NCBI GenBank assembly: GCA_944989445.1
Contig: CALYLW010001184.1
Coordinates: 1-64,000 of the forward strand
Length of the DNA: 64,000 nucleotides
Direction: 5' to 3'
Origin: Ampullaceana balthica
Lineage: Eukaryota; Mollusca; Gastropoda; Lymnaeidae
A model generated the notes under the pieces. It did not search any database. It saw nothing but the letters and a program-made list of their open reading frames with translations, and was not told the origin of the DNA. Every line of letters starts with the position of its first letter. Position 1 is the stretch's first letter. Positions 12,910-25,500 of the stretch are shown here, one piece after another. The position numbers and the translations under genes were made by a program.

Positions 12910-13822
12910 CGCCATAGGGGGAGTGTCACGCATCTGTGACGATGTGGTACGAGGAGGGGGGTGTTTGAGAAATGTGACGTCACATCAAAAGCGCGCAACT
13001 TTAAATAAAAGTTCCACTTAAATACTTGATTGTTTACCATTTATTTACTTACGTTTTCAATGACTTCACGCGTGTTACGATATTAGAGTGCAGACTTACC
13101 CTAAATACATATTTAAATGACAAATAAAAATAAAAAAACGTAAAAAACCAAGTTTTTGACTATAAATCCTTTATGTACGAGCTAAAAGAATGTTCATTAT
13201 AATACGCAGCGCAAGACCATCCAAAAATACAAAATTGCAGTTGTGTCGTAAAACATGTTTAATATAATGCGCACCGATCAATAATATGTTTATAAAAAGT
13301 ATTGTCAATAAAATACGCACATTATTGCGCGACAGAGAGGTTGTTCAATATAATGCGCACCCTTACACTCTATCTAAAAAATTAACATGATACTTAGGAA
13401 TAAATAAAATAATCTAAAAAATCAATAATTTAATTACAGTACATGTGATCGATCTGAAATTTTGATACATTGTTTTTATCATCGGTACGAAACTGCCTGC
13501 AAAATTTCAGCTCGCTAGCTTACGAGGAAATGGGTTAAAAATTTATCCAAAGTTTTGGCGACAAGCAAGGGCGCAAGGGTGCAAGCAAGCAAGCAACCAG
13601 ACACCACGAGTTAATATAAAGGATTTAAAAATAATTTGCAACATGCTAATTTTTATTGAGAAAATACGGCTTGGGGGGGGGGCGGGGTTGTCAAAGCTTT
13701 GTGACTTCATATCGTAAAAAAGGGGTGGGGTCTAAGTTTTTGTGACAAAGTATTACGCTGGGGGAGGGTGGGGTAAAAATCGGCAACCTCACGTGACGTC
13801 ATTTATGGACAGTCCCTTCAGT
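12910..13822 (-). mobile_element. MITE family A, copy 1 (interrupted)
   Basis: This sequence matches, in segments, the complete copy at 38635-39044: the ATGACGTCAC end, CACAAAAACTTAGACCCC, AAGCCGTATTTTCT, TTTAAATATGTATTTA, and the GTCACAGATGCGTGAC end. It is interrupted by the 13162-13627 insertion. Its left terminus is altered, so the left boundary is approximate. Confidence 0.7.
13162..13627 (-). mobile_element. AAATCCCTTATAT-ended repeat, copy 1
   Basis: This insertion in the MITE has inverted ends (TAAATCCTTTAT and ATATAAAGGATTTA). Its reverse complement is related to 36483-36973: both contain GAGCTGAAATTT, TCAGATCGATC and GTAATTAAATTA in that order. The superfamily is unknown to me. Confidence 0.6.
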
Positions 13823-13928
13823 CATGAAGGGGTGACACCATGAGCTACTGCCCCGGGTGACATGCACCAACCCTAGTGACGCCTCTGGTGCTCAGTTTAA
13901 ACTTAGTCTATCAATATCTATGCTAGCA

Positions 13929-13965
13929 AGCACCCTAGTCTTATAGTCATAGCGAACAACGAGAT
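13929..13965 (-). repeat. Right arm of the 37-bp inverted repeat
   Basis: Partner of 10722-10758, separated from it now by the hAT insertion. The two arms differ at one base, which suggests that the palindrome is fairly young or is maintained by gene conversion. Confidence 0.85.
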
Positions 13966-14185
13966 AATCGATTTCACCTACGATTTAACGTTCCTGTCTT
14001 ATTTTAAAATTTTACATTTTTATACATTATGAACTAAAGGTCTCTTCTGACTGTAAATTTCAAATTTATTTTCTACTTTTTAGTGCATTTCTAATATAAG
14101 ACTAGTTTTTAAAAAGTGTTTTTATATATTTTTATTTAAAACTAACGCTTTTTTTTACAAACATCAGCATTAATTTTTCTTGTGA

Positions 14186-14372
14186 TAAATAATAATAATA
14201 AATTGATTATTTATATAGCGCTGTATCCCAGTAAGGAACTGGGCTCACAGCGCTTTACATGAAAGAAATAACATACCTATAAATATTAAATTAACTTTCA
14301 TATCATAACAAACACAAAAATTACAGTACATTATACATAAGCTACGTTAATCATTTACAAGAAATGTTGATT
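14186..14372 (+). repeat. Dispersed repeat with ATAGCGCTGTATCCC, copy 1
   Basis: It begins with (AAT)n followed by AAATTGATTATTTATATAGCG, a CTGGGCTCACAGCGCTTTACA block and a long AT-rich tail. Other copies are at 24925-25110, 38478-38637 (diverged) and 50385-50525 (partial). A trinucleotide run at one end suggests a retroposed, LINE- or SINE-derived 3' end read backwards, but this is inference. Confidence 0.75.
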
Positions 14373-14624
14373 CCCGTTATTAAAAAATATTCACGTTATT
14401 AGTCTAGTGACGACGTCATGCATGTGATTTTCACTTTACGCAATGTCAAGGCCATGCTAGTGAGAGATTAAAGCTTTTCATGACAACAATGGGAGATTAG
14501 TTTTATGCCATGGTTTTATCACAAGATACACATGTAAAGATATAACAGTAGCGGATCGATTTTCGATTTAAAAAAAGAAGTAAGGCAATAGGTGGGTGCG
14601 GTATTTTTTATGCAAGAAAAGTAG

Positions 14625-16955
14625 GTGGCATTTGACAGACTAAGCTGAGTCATGTACATCCTAGGTGACATTTGACCGACTGAGCCGAGTCATGTACATC
14701 CTAGGTGACCTTTGACAGACTGAGCCGAGTCATGTACATCCTAGGTGACATTTGACACCGAGCCGAGTCATTTACATCCTAGTGACATTTGACACACTGA
14801 GCCGAGTCATTTACATCCTAGGTGACCTTTGACAGACTGAGCCGAGTCATGTACATCCTAGGTGACATTTAACACACTGAGCCGAGTCATTTACATCCTA
14901 AGTGACATTTGACACACTGAGCCAAGTCATGTACATCTCAGGTGACATTTGACAGACTGAGCCGAGTCATGTACATCCCAGGTGACATTTGACACACTGA
15001 ACCGAGTCATGTACATCCCAGGTGACATTTGACACACACTGAACCGAGTCATATACATCCCATGTGACATTTGACACTGAGCAGAGTCATTTACATCCTA
15101 GGTGACATTTGACACAATGAGCCGAGTCATTTACATCCTAGGTGACATTTGAGACTGAGCCGAGTCATGTACATCTCAGGTGACATTTGACACACTGAGC
15201 CGAGTCATGTACATCCTAGGTGACATTTGACAGACTGAGCCGAGTCACGTACATCCTAGGTGACATTTGACACACTGAGCCGAGTCATTTACATCCTAGA
15301 TGACATTTGACAGACTGAGCCGAGTCATGTACATCTCAGGTGACATTTGACACACTGAGCCGAGGCATGTACATCCCAGGTGACATTTGACACACTTTGC
15401 CGAGTCATGTACATCCTAGGTGACATTTGACACAATGAGCTGAGTCATGTACATCCTAGGTGACATTTGACAGACTGAGCCGAGTCATTTACATCCTAGG
15501 TGACCTTTGACAGACTGAGCCGAGTCATGTACATCCTAGGTGACATTTAACACACTGAGCCGAGTCATTTACATCCTAAGTGACATTTGACACACTGAGC
15601 CAAGTCATGTACATCTCAGGTGACATTTGACAGACTGAGCCGAGTCATGTACATCCCAGGTGACATTTGACACACTGAACCGAGTCATGTACATCCCAGG
15701 TGACATTTGACACACACTGAACCGAGTCATATACATCCCATGTGACATTTGACACTGAGCAGAGTCATTTACATCCTAGGTGACATTTGACACAATGAGC
15801 CGAGTCATTTACATCCTAGGTGACATTTGAGACTGAGCCGAGTCATGTACATCTCAGGTGACATTTGACACACTGAGCCGAGTCATGTACATCCTAGGTG
15901 ACATTTGACAGACTGAGCCGAGTCACGTACATCCTAGGTGACATTTGACACACTGAGCCGAGTCATTTACATCCTAGATGACATTTGACAGACTGAGCCG
16001 AGTCATGTACATCTCAGGTGACATTTGACACACTGAGCCGAGGCATGTACATCCCAGGTGACATTTGACACACTTTGCCGAGTCATGTACATCCTAGGTG
16101 ACATTTGACACAATGAGCTGAGTCATGTACATCCTAGGTGACATTTGACAGACTGAGCCGAGTCATGTACACCCCAGGTGACATTTGACACACTGAGACG
16201 AGTCATGTACATCATAGATGACATTTGACACACTGAGGTGAGTCATGTAATCCTAGGTGACATTTGACACTGAGCCGAGTCATGTACACCCCAGGTGACA
16301 TTTGACAGACTGAGCCGAGTCATGTACATCCCTGAACCGAGTCATGTACATCCCATGTGACATTTGACCGACTGAATCGAATAATGTACATCATAGGTGA
16401 CATTTGACAGACTGAGCCGAGTCATGTACACCCCAGGTGACATTTGACACACTGAGCCGAGTCATGTACATCATAGGTGACATTTGACACACTGAGGTGA
16501 TTCATGTACATCCTAGGTGACATTTGACACACTGAGCCGAGTCATGTACACCCCAGGTGACATTTGACAGACTGAGCCGAGTCATGTACATCCCTGAACC
16601 GAGTCATGTACATCCCATGTGACATTTGACAGACTGAATCGAATAATGTACATCCTATGTGACATTTGACAGACTGAGCCAAGACATGTACATCCTAGGT
16701 GACATTTGACACACTGAGCCGAGTCATGTACATCCCAGGTGACATTTGACAGACTGAGCCGAGTCATGTACATCCCAGGTGACATTTGACCGACTGAATC
16801 GAATAATGCACATCTCAGGTGACATTTGACAGACTGAATCGAATAATGTACATCCTAGGGGACATTTGACACACTGAGCCGAGTCATGTACATCCTAGGT
16901 GACATTTGACAAACTGCACCTAGTCAGATTCATATACATACTAGGTGACATTAGA
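14625..16955. repeat. 2.3-kb satellite, 39-40-bp unit
   Basis: Head-to-tail units contain GACATTTGACACACTGAGCC followed by a GAGTCATGTACATCC block, about 60 copies with point variants (GAG or CAG, ATGTA or TTTAC, CTAGG, CCAGG or CTCAGG). Two higher-order duplications are visible: a 678-bp block (14821-15487 recurring at 15499-16165) and a shorter one with offset 262 (CATCCCTGAACC at 16327 and 16589). The open frames here are repeat translations. I see no gene in it. Confidence 0.95.
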
Positions 16956-17012
16956 ATACTGCCACTGCTTTTTATCATATTAGCTTTCATGGAAACATTT
17001 GTCTTTAAAGTG

Positions 17013-17290
17013 TAAGAACACGCGGTGGTCGAGTGGCAGCGCACTGGACTGCCGTACCGATGGTCACGGGTTCGAATCCGTGTGAAAGCAAGGGTTTGTT
17101 CCCGGGTCCCTGAGTCACCCCGCTCCGAATGGGTACCTAACACTACATGTAGTTAGGCGGCTGGGTAATGCGTGGAACCCACAAAGCCGTGGCCTGTGAA
17201 TGCTGCATCACTTGCCAACACATCATCTGTCATGGTCTGTGGACGCAATTATCTTCTGCATAGAAGGAGCGTCTGTATAGATAAGATAAC
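17013..17290 (+). mobile_element. tRNA-derived SINE, near full length
   Basis: The 5' head carries an A-box-like TGGTCGAGTGG and a perfect B box GGTTCGAATCC, the internal RNA polymerase III promoter of a tRNA. There is no proper tRNA acceptor end; instead a body follows (GGCGGCTGGGTAATGCGTGG, GCCGTGGCCTGTGAATGC, then GAAGGAGCGTCTGT) ending in a GATAAGATAA tail. The same body and tail occur at 37013-37325 (minus), at 46030-46133 plus 47616-47660 (plus), and as tails at 17614-17665 and 52480-52545 (minus). This makes it a dispersed SINE family, not a tRNA gene. Confidence 0.85.
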
Positions 17291-17613
17291 ACATTGCTTT
17301 AATATGAATTTCAACTGAAATATGAGTTTTCAGTTTAATTTGCGAATTTCTGGCTCATCATTTCAAACTCTAAAAAATTAGAAATTTAAAATAAATTAAA
17401 AAAGTTTATTGATTTAAAAACATCTGCAATAAAAATTATGTGACGACGTCTTCCTAATTAGCTCCGTGTCCATGTTGTCAACAAGCTCCAGGTCCTAGTG
17501 TTAAATAAGCTACGAATCAGCAGTCTACATTTTGAAGGTAATAAATAATACGCCCTTATAGTCAATTGTAGGGGTCCCTACTTATATTTTTATTCACTGA
17601 CCAGATTCCCATT

Positions 17614-17665
17614 TATTATCTTATCTATTTCAGACGCTCCTTAGATACAGGCGATTACTGCATCC
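17614..17665 (-). mobile_element. SINE 3' tail fragment
   Basis: TATCTTATCTATTTCAGACG followed by a CTCCTTAGATACAGG block is the inverted, diverged tail of the SINE at 17013-17290. No head is visible beside it. Confidence 0.6.
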
Positions 17666-17669
17666 ATCC

Positions 17670-18180
17670 TAAAACTATTGCGTCATTATAAGTGCCCCAT
17701 TGAGATTTGAGTTTATTATTTGCGAGTGTTCCAATTGATGTTGATACCACTTCTGTCATTCACATACCATTACTTTTATTATTTATTTGCCCAGCACCCT
17801 ACTTGTAGCTGTTCCCATGGAATTCCATTTCTCTCTTTTGATTGCTTTCATCGGGATATACTGCAGTGTTTGACTTTCATCCTGTTGTATTAGCCTTGCT
17901 CACATCTTTGTTACTTTAGGCCCAACTTCTTTCGTGCATTTGTTATTTCAACATCTTTTCATTAATTTTAAAAAAAAATTGAGAGTGCGAAAGCCTAAAA
18001 GATAATTATGGTTAAAGTAAAATGTTTGATAACATTCTAACCAATCATAACAAACTAGAGCACTGATAAAAAATATATATATATTTGTACCATTAATTAA
18101 TGTCATTTTGGCATCCAATTGTTAATTTCTCAATTTGACACTTTTACACTACATTACTAAATCAAACAATATTTTTCAGT
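17670..18180. other. AT-rich intergenic sequence
   Basis: No gene, repeat or RNA that I can support lies here. It forms the space downstream of the SIX6OS1-like gene. Confidence 0.5.
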
Positions 18181-18194
18181 CCATACAAGAAACG

Positions 18195-18200
18195 TTTATT
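18195..18200 (-). promoter_or_regulatory. Candidate polyadenylation signal of the SIX6OS1-like gene
   Basis: AATAAA on the minus strand, about 900 bases beyond the stop codon at 19106-19108. I noticed no better signal between them, so 18180-19105 is a plausible 3' untranslated region. Open frames there (18592-18958) are unsupported. Confidence 0.35.
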
Positions 18201-19105
18201 TAACAAATGATCATAAACATTAACATTAAACATTTGTAAAATTATAACATGAATTCATGAGGTAAACTAATTAACTGTTACACAGCAAATTATTTTGAAA
18301 AGTTCAAATTAAATGATTAAGTTAAAGACAAATGATTTTTAAGAAAACAAGCAAACAAAATGAAGTCTAATTGTTTTTAAATGTCAAACCTTAAATATTT
18401 AATGAGTTAGTTTAGCTAAAGAGGGTACACATAGCTCATCGTATTTCACATCAATAATGATGCTATAATTAGTTCTTAATTCTCAGCACTTTCAGAATAC
18501 TAGGGCTAGTTTAAATCTAGGCTATGTTAACCACTCTCAACTTGGCCACTGTTTTAGCAGAGATATGAGAGCATTGTTTTATATCTCCTCTTCATGAAGC
18601 TGGCATGAATATGAAAAGGGTTTGAGTTTTCAAAAAAATAAACATTAAAAATATAGTAGTCAAAAACTTTATGAAAGCAAACACTCTTAGAAATACGTAT
18701 AATTCCATAGGAAGGTTATTTTTTTTTGGTATTTTTTTTTGCCATGCATGCCAAGCTAAGCTATTGAAATAATTTTTTTTTCGAAAGTTTCCAAAAACAA
18801 GCAACAGCACTTAACAGAAACTGAAAATTTTCATTTTTAAATATCCATTTTTGCATGATTATGCAAGCCAAATTTCTTTTCAGAACAATTCTTATTCTAA
18901 ATTTAGATTGTCTAAAAATCTCAGGAGGTTGGAATATTTTTCTTAACTTTTCTTCCACATGATATACTTTGTTTTACAGTAAAACATAATGCCCAGAAAA
19001 TGATGCACTGAGAAATAAACTTTTAGAAAATTATTGTAGTTGCCGTTAATTTTAAGATCTCCCTTTGTAACAGCAGGACTAGATATTTGAAATTTCGAAC
19101 CCTTT

Positions 19106-19563
19106 TCAGAAATCTATGCCTTGATCAAACAGCTTAAACTTGGGTCTGTCATTATCTGTACCATCATTGCTAACCTCATCGGTGTTCTGGTTGTCCATAG
19201 AAAAGTTTAAAGTAAACCCTTGAGCCGTATGCTCACTGCTCTCAGTGTTTTTTCCACTGCAGAAGTTGAGAAATGTTGCAGGCTCAACTTCTGAGGAGTC
19301 AGAGTCATTCTGCATGAATGAACCCAGAGCGAACACAGCTGAGCTTTCATTTTCTTCATCTTTGGAACTATCCTTGGATTTTCCACTGAAACCAAACAGA
19401 TTATATAATGCAGGCCTGTCTTCATCATCGGAATCATTACTCCCAAAATTAGTAAAATATGATCCCAGGTCGAAATGCTGAGAAGACTGTGAATTTCTTT
19501 TGGAGGAAGATTGAGAATTATTGAGTCCTGTAGCCAGGGGCTTTGTTTGATCTGAGTTAATAT
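19106..19563 (-). CDS. SIX6OS1: Exon 17: acidic, Phe-rich C-terminus with internal duplication
   Basis: The terminal exon of 153 codons including the TGA stop begins after acceptor GACAG. Two consecutive segments share one pattern: F-x-LGS-(Y/F), then a DSD acidic patch, then PA(L/T), an aromatic cluster, SGK and Ser/Glu residues (FDLGSYFTNFGSNDSDDEDR and VFALGSFMQNDSDSSEVE are their openings). A third, shorter block starts GFTLNFS. Short hydrophobic plugs in an acidic disordered tail usually serve as docking motifs. Which partner they bind is unknown. Confidence 0.85.
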
Positions 19564-22500
19564 CTGTCAAGTAAAAACATTAGGATGACAATGTAAACTA
19601 GAAAAGTAATAAAATGTATGAGCATCGGTCAAAGTGAGTGATGGGCTCAAAATTATGTAGTCATCCAGTTTTAAATTCTGTTATTAACATAAACAAAAAG
19701 TGGCAATAATATTACATATCTCATGATGCAATGGCAGGAGATGAAAGATACACTACTGGGGTGAATGATGCTAGTGAGAAAGAACAGCCTGCAGTAAGGC
19801 TAAGCTGGAACAAAATGTATCAAATTAGCTTTCATAAAAACTGATAGAGGATGCAGGAAAGCTTTTTTTAATGAAAGTGAAATTTCCGTTTTAAATAAAA
19901 TGTTGCTTTTGGAAAGAATAAATATCCCATGCCTTAATAATTAATAAGAGTTGCCTTTACATTATTCTTAATAAGAGTTGCCTTTACATTAGTCTTAATA
20001 AGAGTTGCCTTTACATTATTCTTAATAAGAGTTGCCTTTACATTATTTTTAATTTTTCTGAAGTCTAATTTTTAAAGTGTGTCAAGGTAACTGACGACAG
20101 CAATTACTAAGAAGAAATTTGGTGAGATTTTCATTAATAATTTTGGCAATGGTATTTTTACCTCAAATCATATAAATAGATATTTCAGCATAGAGACATC
20201 CCAGTGATATCATTGAACTTTCTCGTCTGGTAAGGCAAAGTTGACTCAAAATAAGTTGAGCCGTCTTGGCTTTATAAACTTTTAAAATATTTAATGCCCT
20301 GATTGCAACATATCATAGTTGTCCTCTTCAAACTTAAATAAAATAGTATAGACAATAATGCTCAAAGAAATAGATAAAGATAAAACAAGAGTATTTTTGA
20401 TGTGAACCTTACCAATATTGAGCTTGAATAATGGCTCCTTTTCTTGGTTACTTTGTTCTTGTAAAACTGAATCTCCAAAAGAGTTCATTTTATTTCCTTC
20501 ACTAACAGACTAAGAGTATGGAAAAATATTGCTATGTTAAAATGCTTGCTTAAAAAAAATAATTCTGTTTCAATGTAAAAAATAATAAAAGATATACCAG
20601 ACAGATTGTTAAAGAAATAGAGAGTTAAGGTATAATCATCTAAAATTGAATTACATAGCTAAGCTATTTCTCAAATATACTAGAGATAACCCATCAAAAA
20701 TGATGGAATCTTTTTTGGTTTGAGTTCAATATAAAATTACTGCAGTAAAAATTAATATTTGTTTAAGATAATTAAAAAAACAATAGATTCAAAAAAGGAA
20801 TAATTATTTATTTAGTTCAAAATTTCTTTAATAACAATGTTTCTTGTAAATACATAAGCTTTATTTTGAGACTTACATTAAATTATTCAAGCAAATCATA
20901 CTTTCAACCGTAACGGTTTTTTAAAAATTTGAAATCAAGATGTGATAGAAATTGAAAAGAGATATAAAAACAAATAGATCGCAGCGCCACCTAACAGCAC
21001 TATAAAACAAAATCGATCGCAGCGCCACCTAACAGTATTACATCCATACTCGCAGCGCCCACCTAACAGCATTACATCAATACAGACAACGGGAATTATG
21101 TATATTGATATTATCAGGTTTTACTTGTAGGCTATATTGTATCATTCAGAACTTGCCATTAAAAAACAGGGTAATAAAAAAAAATAACTAGAACATCTGA
21201 TTAGAATATAAAATAAATTACCATATTACTCAGATACATTCTGAATGACTCTGATGGCTCTTCTCTAACATTCCTGCTATTGACATTATTTCCCAGGTGT
21301 TGCTTTAATTGTTCACCATTTGCTTTATCCTGCTCCTTGTACAACACTGAAGTAAACAACACATGCATGATCTATAAAAATCATTGATATTAAAGTCTTT
21401 TTGCAAAATACACTTGAGCATGGTGTTGAAGTCATTATTAATCTCTCCTATAAGTCAATATAATGCTTAAATAATGTATTTCCACTCAGCGAATAACATA
21501 TATATTTTACAGGAAGCATGTTAGGGTATAAACTCACATATAAGTTGCAAAAGTGGATAGCTAGCATTCTTATTTTGGGGTCGTTGAAGAGGTTATCTGC
21601 GACCTACCCACATATAGGTCAATCATTAGTTTAGAGAACTTGAAGCTCCCACCCCTTTTAAAAAATTAATATATCTACAATGTTGGCAAGTGTTACAAAA
21701 CATTTTTATGACCCCTTCATAACAGAGTTATTGATATAAATTATACACCTTTTTTTAAAAAAATACCAGTGCTACAAAAACAAGAGATATTCTCCAAATA
21801 TTCATGTTCATAACCATTCACTACTAAATAAATTGAACAAAATTTATCTTCATTTATTTTCATCAAAATTTGTGGTATAAAGGTCTTTCCTTTTCAAAAC
21901 CTTAATATAACCAGTGTGATGTGTTTATATTCCCTTGATGTCTTGTAAGATAACATTTTAAAGCTAACACAATTTCAGTAAAATCATAACTACTCAACAT
22001 TCAGAGAATATTTAATATTTTTAAAATGATCTATTATGTTTCCATGACCTAAAAACTAGCATGAATCATAAACCTGATGATTTAGTTCTGGTACAATCTC
22101 CCACATCGTGTGTCAGTGACATTGATGGTGCCAGCCTCACAGATGGTTGTGGCTAAGACAGAAATGAGATTTTATTATGCTGTTTTAAAATCACAACTCA
22201 ATATTTGTAAATAATGCACACATCATATGCTAAGCTCATGTATTTGTGCTTCTATTTGTATAAAAGTGCATGAATCAAATTTTTCAAACTGTGCGTTGTG
22301 TCAAATAATGGAAACCTTCTTGATGCAAGTAGAACATCTAGGCATACGTCAATGTTTTTGATATCCCCATAGATAAAATTACCTGAAGGCCTTTAATTTG
22401 AAAAGATTTGGAATTTCCAGTATTGGGCATTAAGGTAGATGAAGATGGTGGTGTCGCCTTAGTTGCTGAGGATGCTGTTGTACTAGTCTGAGTTGAAGGA

Positions 22501-25500
22501 ATACTAGGAAACCTAGGCAAAAATGATTGAAAACTTTGCTTCTTTTGTACTGGACCAGCTGATGTTGTTTTATGCTGAAACATTATAGAAATAAACCATA
22601 GATGTGAGGAAACTTTTGTTTTAAAATATATTTATTTAGCCAAATTTCACAAATATATAAATTGTCGATAGAAACAAGTTTTTTTGTAGTCTGAAATTCC
22701 TGTGGCATTGGTATTAAAATATCTAATTTTCTTTTCTTCGTATTAATAGAACTGTAACTCTTCTTTAAATAGGGTAATTTGGAAATGATGACATTTTTTA
22801 AAAAATAGGGTGGGGGGGGGGCGGGGGATTGGGGTTGAAAAACTATTTTTAATACAGAGGAATAATTGTTTTAAATTTGTTTATGAATATATATTACTAA
22901 ATGCAGAATGTCACAATTTTTTTAACTTAGAGTACAGCCCCACATGTTTGGTTAAACTTAAGGTGGAGACCTGGACAAGAGATGAAAAGACAAAAGAAAG
23001 AGTCTTACAACTTTTCACTCTGTGCTTCTGGATTACTATTTCCATTTTCCTTTAGTTATATGTATTTATGTGCCATAAGATGATAGAGTTTTTATTTCAA
23101 TATCAATAATCTTGTAGTTTGAGATAACCAGTGTCAAAATAAATAACTAGATATAGTGGAGTTTTTTCCCTTGCAAAATTTTTTTTAAGGTCCTTTGACT
23201 TTGTTAATGTAATTTTCTTCTGACCAACCAACATTTTTATACCATAAATTTATCAAATCTGGTAACAGTTCATAAAGACTTAATTCCCTTTGAACATTTT
23301 TAAATATAAAATTTAAAATTTTTAAAACTTGTTATTGTTATTCAAACACTTCATACATTTAAAGTTGTAAAAAATTGGTTTAGGAGCAGTTATAGTTATT
23401 ACCTGGCCAATTTCAAGTAGAAGATTCTGTGCTTTTGGCTGGTCTACGTAACTATACGTCATTTGTCCCTCCTCCCATCTTGGTTGTCTTGGCGGTGGAT
23501 CAGAAGGTTGCCTTGGCAGGGGAGCAGATGTTTGCCTTGGCAGGGGAGCAGATGGTTGTCTTGGCAGGGGAGTAGATGGTTGTCTTGGCAGGGGAGTAGA
23601 TGGTTGTCTTGGCAGGGGAGTAGGTGGTTGTCTTGGCAGGGGAGTAGATGGTTGTCTTGGCAGGGGAGTAGAGGCTTGTCTCGGCAGGGGAGCTGATGGT
23701 TGTCTGGGCAGGGGAGCTGATGGTTGTCTTGGCAGGGGAGCTGATGTTTGTCTTGGCAGGGGAGGAGAGGGTTGTCTTGGTAAGTGAGTTACTCGTGGTA
23801 AGTTAAATTTGGGGAAAAAAGAGGGTGTTATGACCTTTTTCATGTCTAAATTGTCTTGTTTTTCCTGGTTCTTAAGTAAAGAGCTCTGTAAAGTTAAGAA
23901 GAATATATTTACATTAGTTAGTTATCTTAAAAATCAATTGTCAGTAACTATTTTGAGTTTTATTTAGGCCTATCTATATGAAAAGTAACAATAAAACTAT
24001 TGAAAATCCTACCTTTCCAAAACAAGGAACTGGTAATCTGCTTACAGATGTTTGGGTGAGTAGGGCTGATGGTGGCTTGGCAGAATTTTTAGTATAACTT
24101 TCATCTACATTATTAGAACTGGTAGTTGCTTGAATCTGTAAAAATAATATTAACAAATTTACCACAGTAATTCAAATGCTGATGGATTGAAGAGCTTGAG
24201 TTTTATTTTGGTTGTGAACAAACCTTTAAAATTAGGTGAGGGTTTTTTAATTTTAAGAAACTCAAAATTGTTTAACTCAAATAAGAGCTTTAAAATCTAT
24301 TTTTAAAAATTATAAAGAAAACCTTTGCACTAGGATTTTTGTAGTTAAAGTATGTGGCTATGCAGATTAATTCTAAAAAATGTCACTATTATCTTGCTTC
24401 ATCAAAGTTTTCATGTACATGTAAACAAGCATTTTCTACGGGATTTAATTCTTAGCTAACACAACATAATAAATCAAACTAAAAATAGATTATTAAAATT
24501 TAAAATGTATTTTTTTGACAGAGGATTTCTTGTTTAAATTTGAATATAAAGATTGACTAAAAATTATATACGGTATATATATATATATATATATTTTTTT
24601 TTCTGTTCTTCCTATAATTTACTTTTGAGCATCACATACGTACTTATCATAATAAAAAGTGCCTAAAATTCAATGTTTAGAATGCATTGCTTGAATCGGT
24701 TGCTCCTAAAAAGTTCAACTTGCAGCTCATAATACACAAGACAAAAATAAAGGTTGACAACAATTAATGTTCCCTCTAATGTTCATTGGTCTGTGTGACA
24801 AATCACAAACTCATGTGTCAAGTTGCACAGCATTCATCTTTTGTGCAAAATTTTACAACTCACAGATATTATATATTACTAGCAGACCCGTCGTGCGTTG
24901 CAACGATCTCAGTAAAAAGGAATATAATAATAATAATAATAAATTGATTATTTATATAGCGTTGTATCCCAGTAAGGAACTGGGCTCACAGCGCTTTACA
25001 TGAAAGAAATAACATACTTATAAGTATTAAATTAACATTCATATCACAACAAACACACACAATTACAATACATTATACATAAGCTACGTTAATCATTTAC
25101 AAGAAATGTTGTTTCATCAATTTTAAAAATAAATTTTGAAAAGATGTGTCTTAAGTGCAGTCTTGATATATATATATATATAGATAAAAAATAAATTACA
25201 TTAAGGGTCACCAGGCCCATCAGTTTAAAATATGAAGTTCGAAAATCTGTTCATTTCAATCAATTTCATAACAAAAATATAAATATATGTATCTATATTT
25301 CTCTAGTAAAAACACATTTAGGACCCCTAGCCCCGATGAAATGGACATTATGAGATCAGTGCCCTATCGAAATTTAATATAGGCTTTTAAGTTTTTATAT
25401 ACCGCGTTTGGTCAAAATCCATTTATTTTCTGATTATCTAACACCTAAACTAATTGTTATATATATGTAGATATAAGGAAAACTACATTAAGGGGCTCCC

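Larger units (their letters stand above)
10762..13887 (-). mobile_element. hAT transposon (ZMYM1/Zaphod-like), decayed
   Basis: Terminal inverted repeats CAGTGGCGTCACTAGGG (left) and CAGAGGCGTCACTAGGG (right, reverse complement) match at 16 of 17 bases. They are flanked by a perfect 8-bp target duplication GTGCTCAG at 10754-10761 and 13888-13895. An 8-bp duplication with CAGNGGCG ends is the hAT hallmark. The 3126-bp element carries a broken transposase on the minus strand and hosts a further MITE (about 12910-13822), itself split by another insertion (13162-13627). Frameshifts and stops show it is no longer autonomous. Confidence 0.9.

Noticed and set aside
17013..17085. Possible tRNA gene with A and B boxes
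   Set aside because: No acceptor stem closes, and the sequence continues into a SINE body shared with other loci.
16582..17143. Minus-strand Cys/Ser-rich repeat frames suggestive of a secreted protein
   Set aside because: They are translations of the 39-bp satellite and the SINE, with frame changes between units and no signal peptide.
23463..23696. Plus-strand Trp-rich frame (WLSWQGSR repeats)
   Set aside because: Shadow of the proline-rich exon 13 on the other strand; splice sites and frame continuity support only the minus strand.
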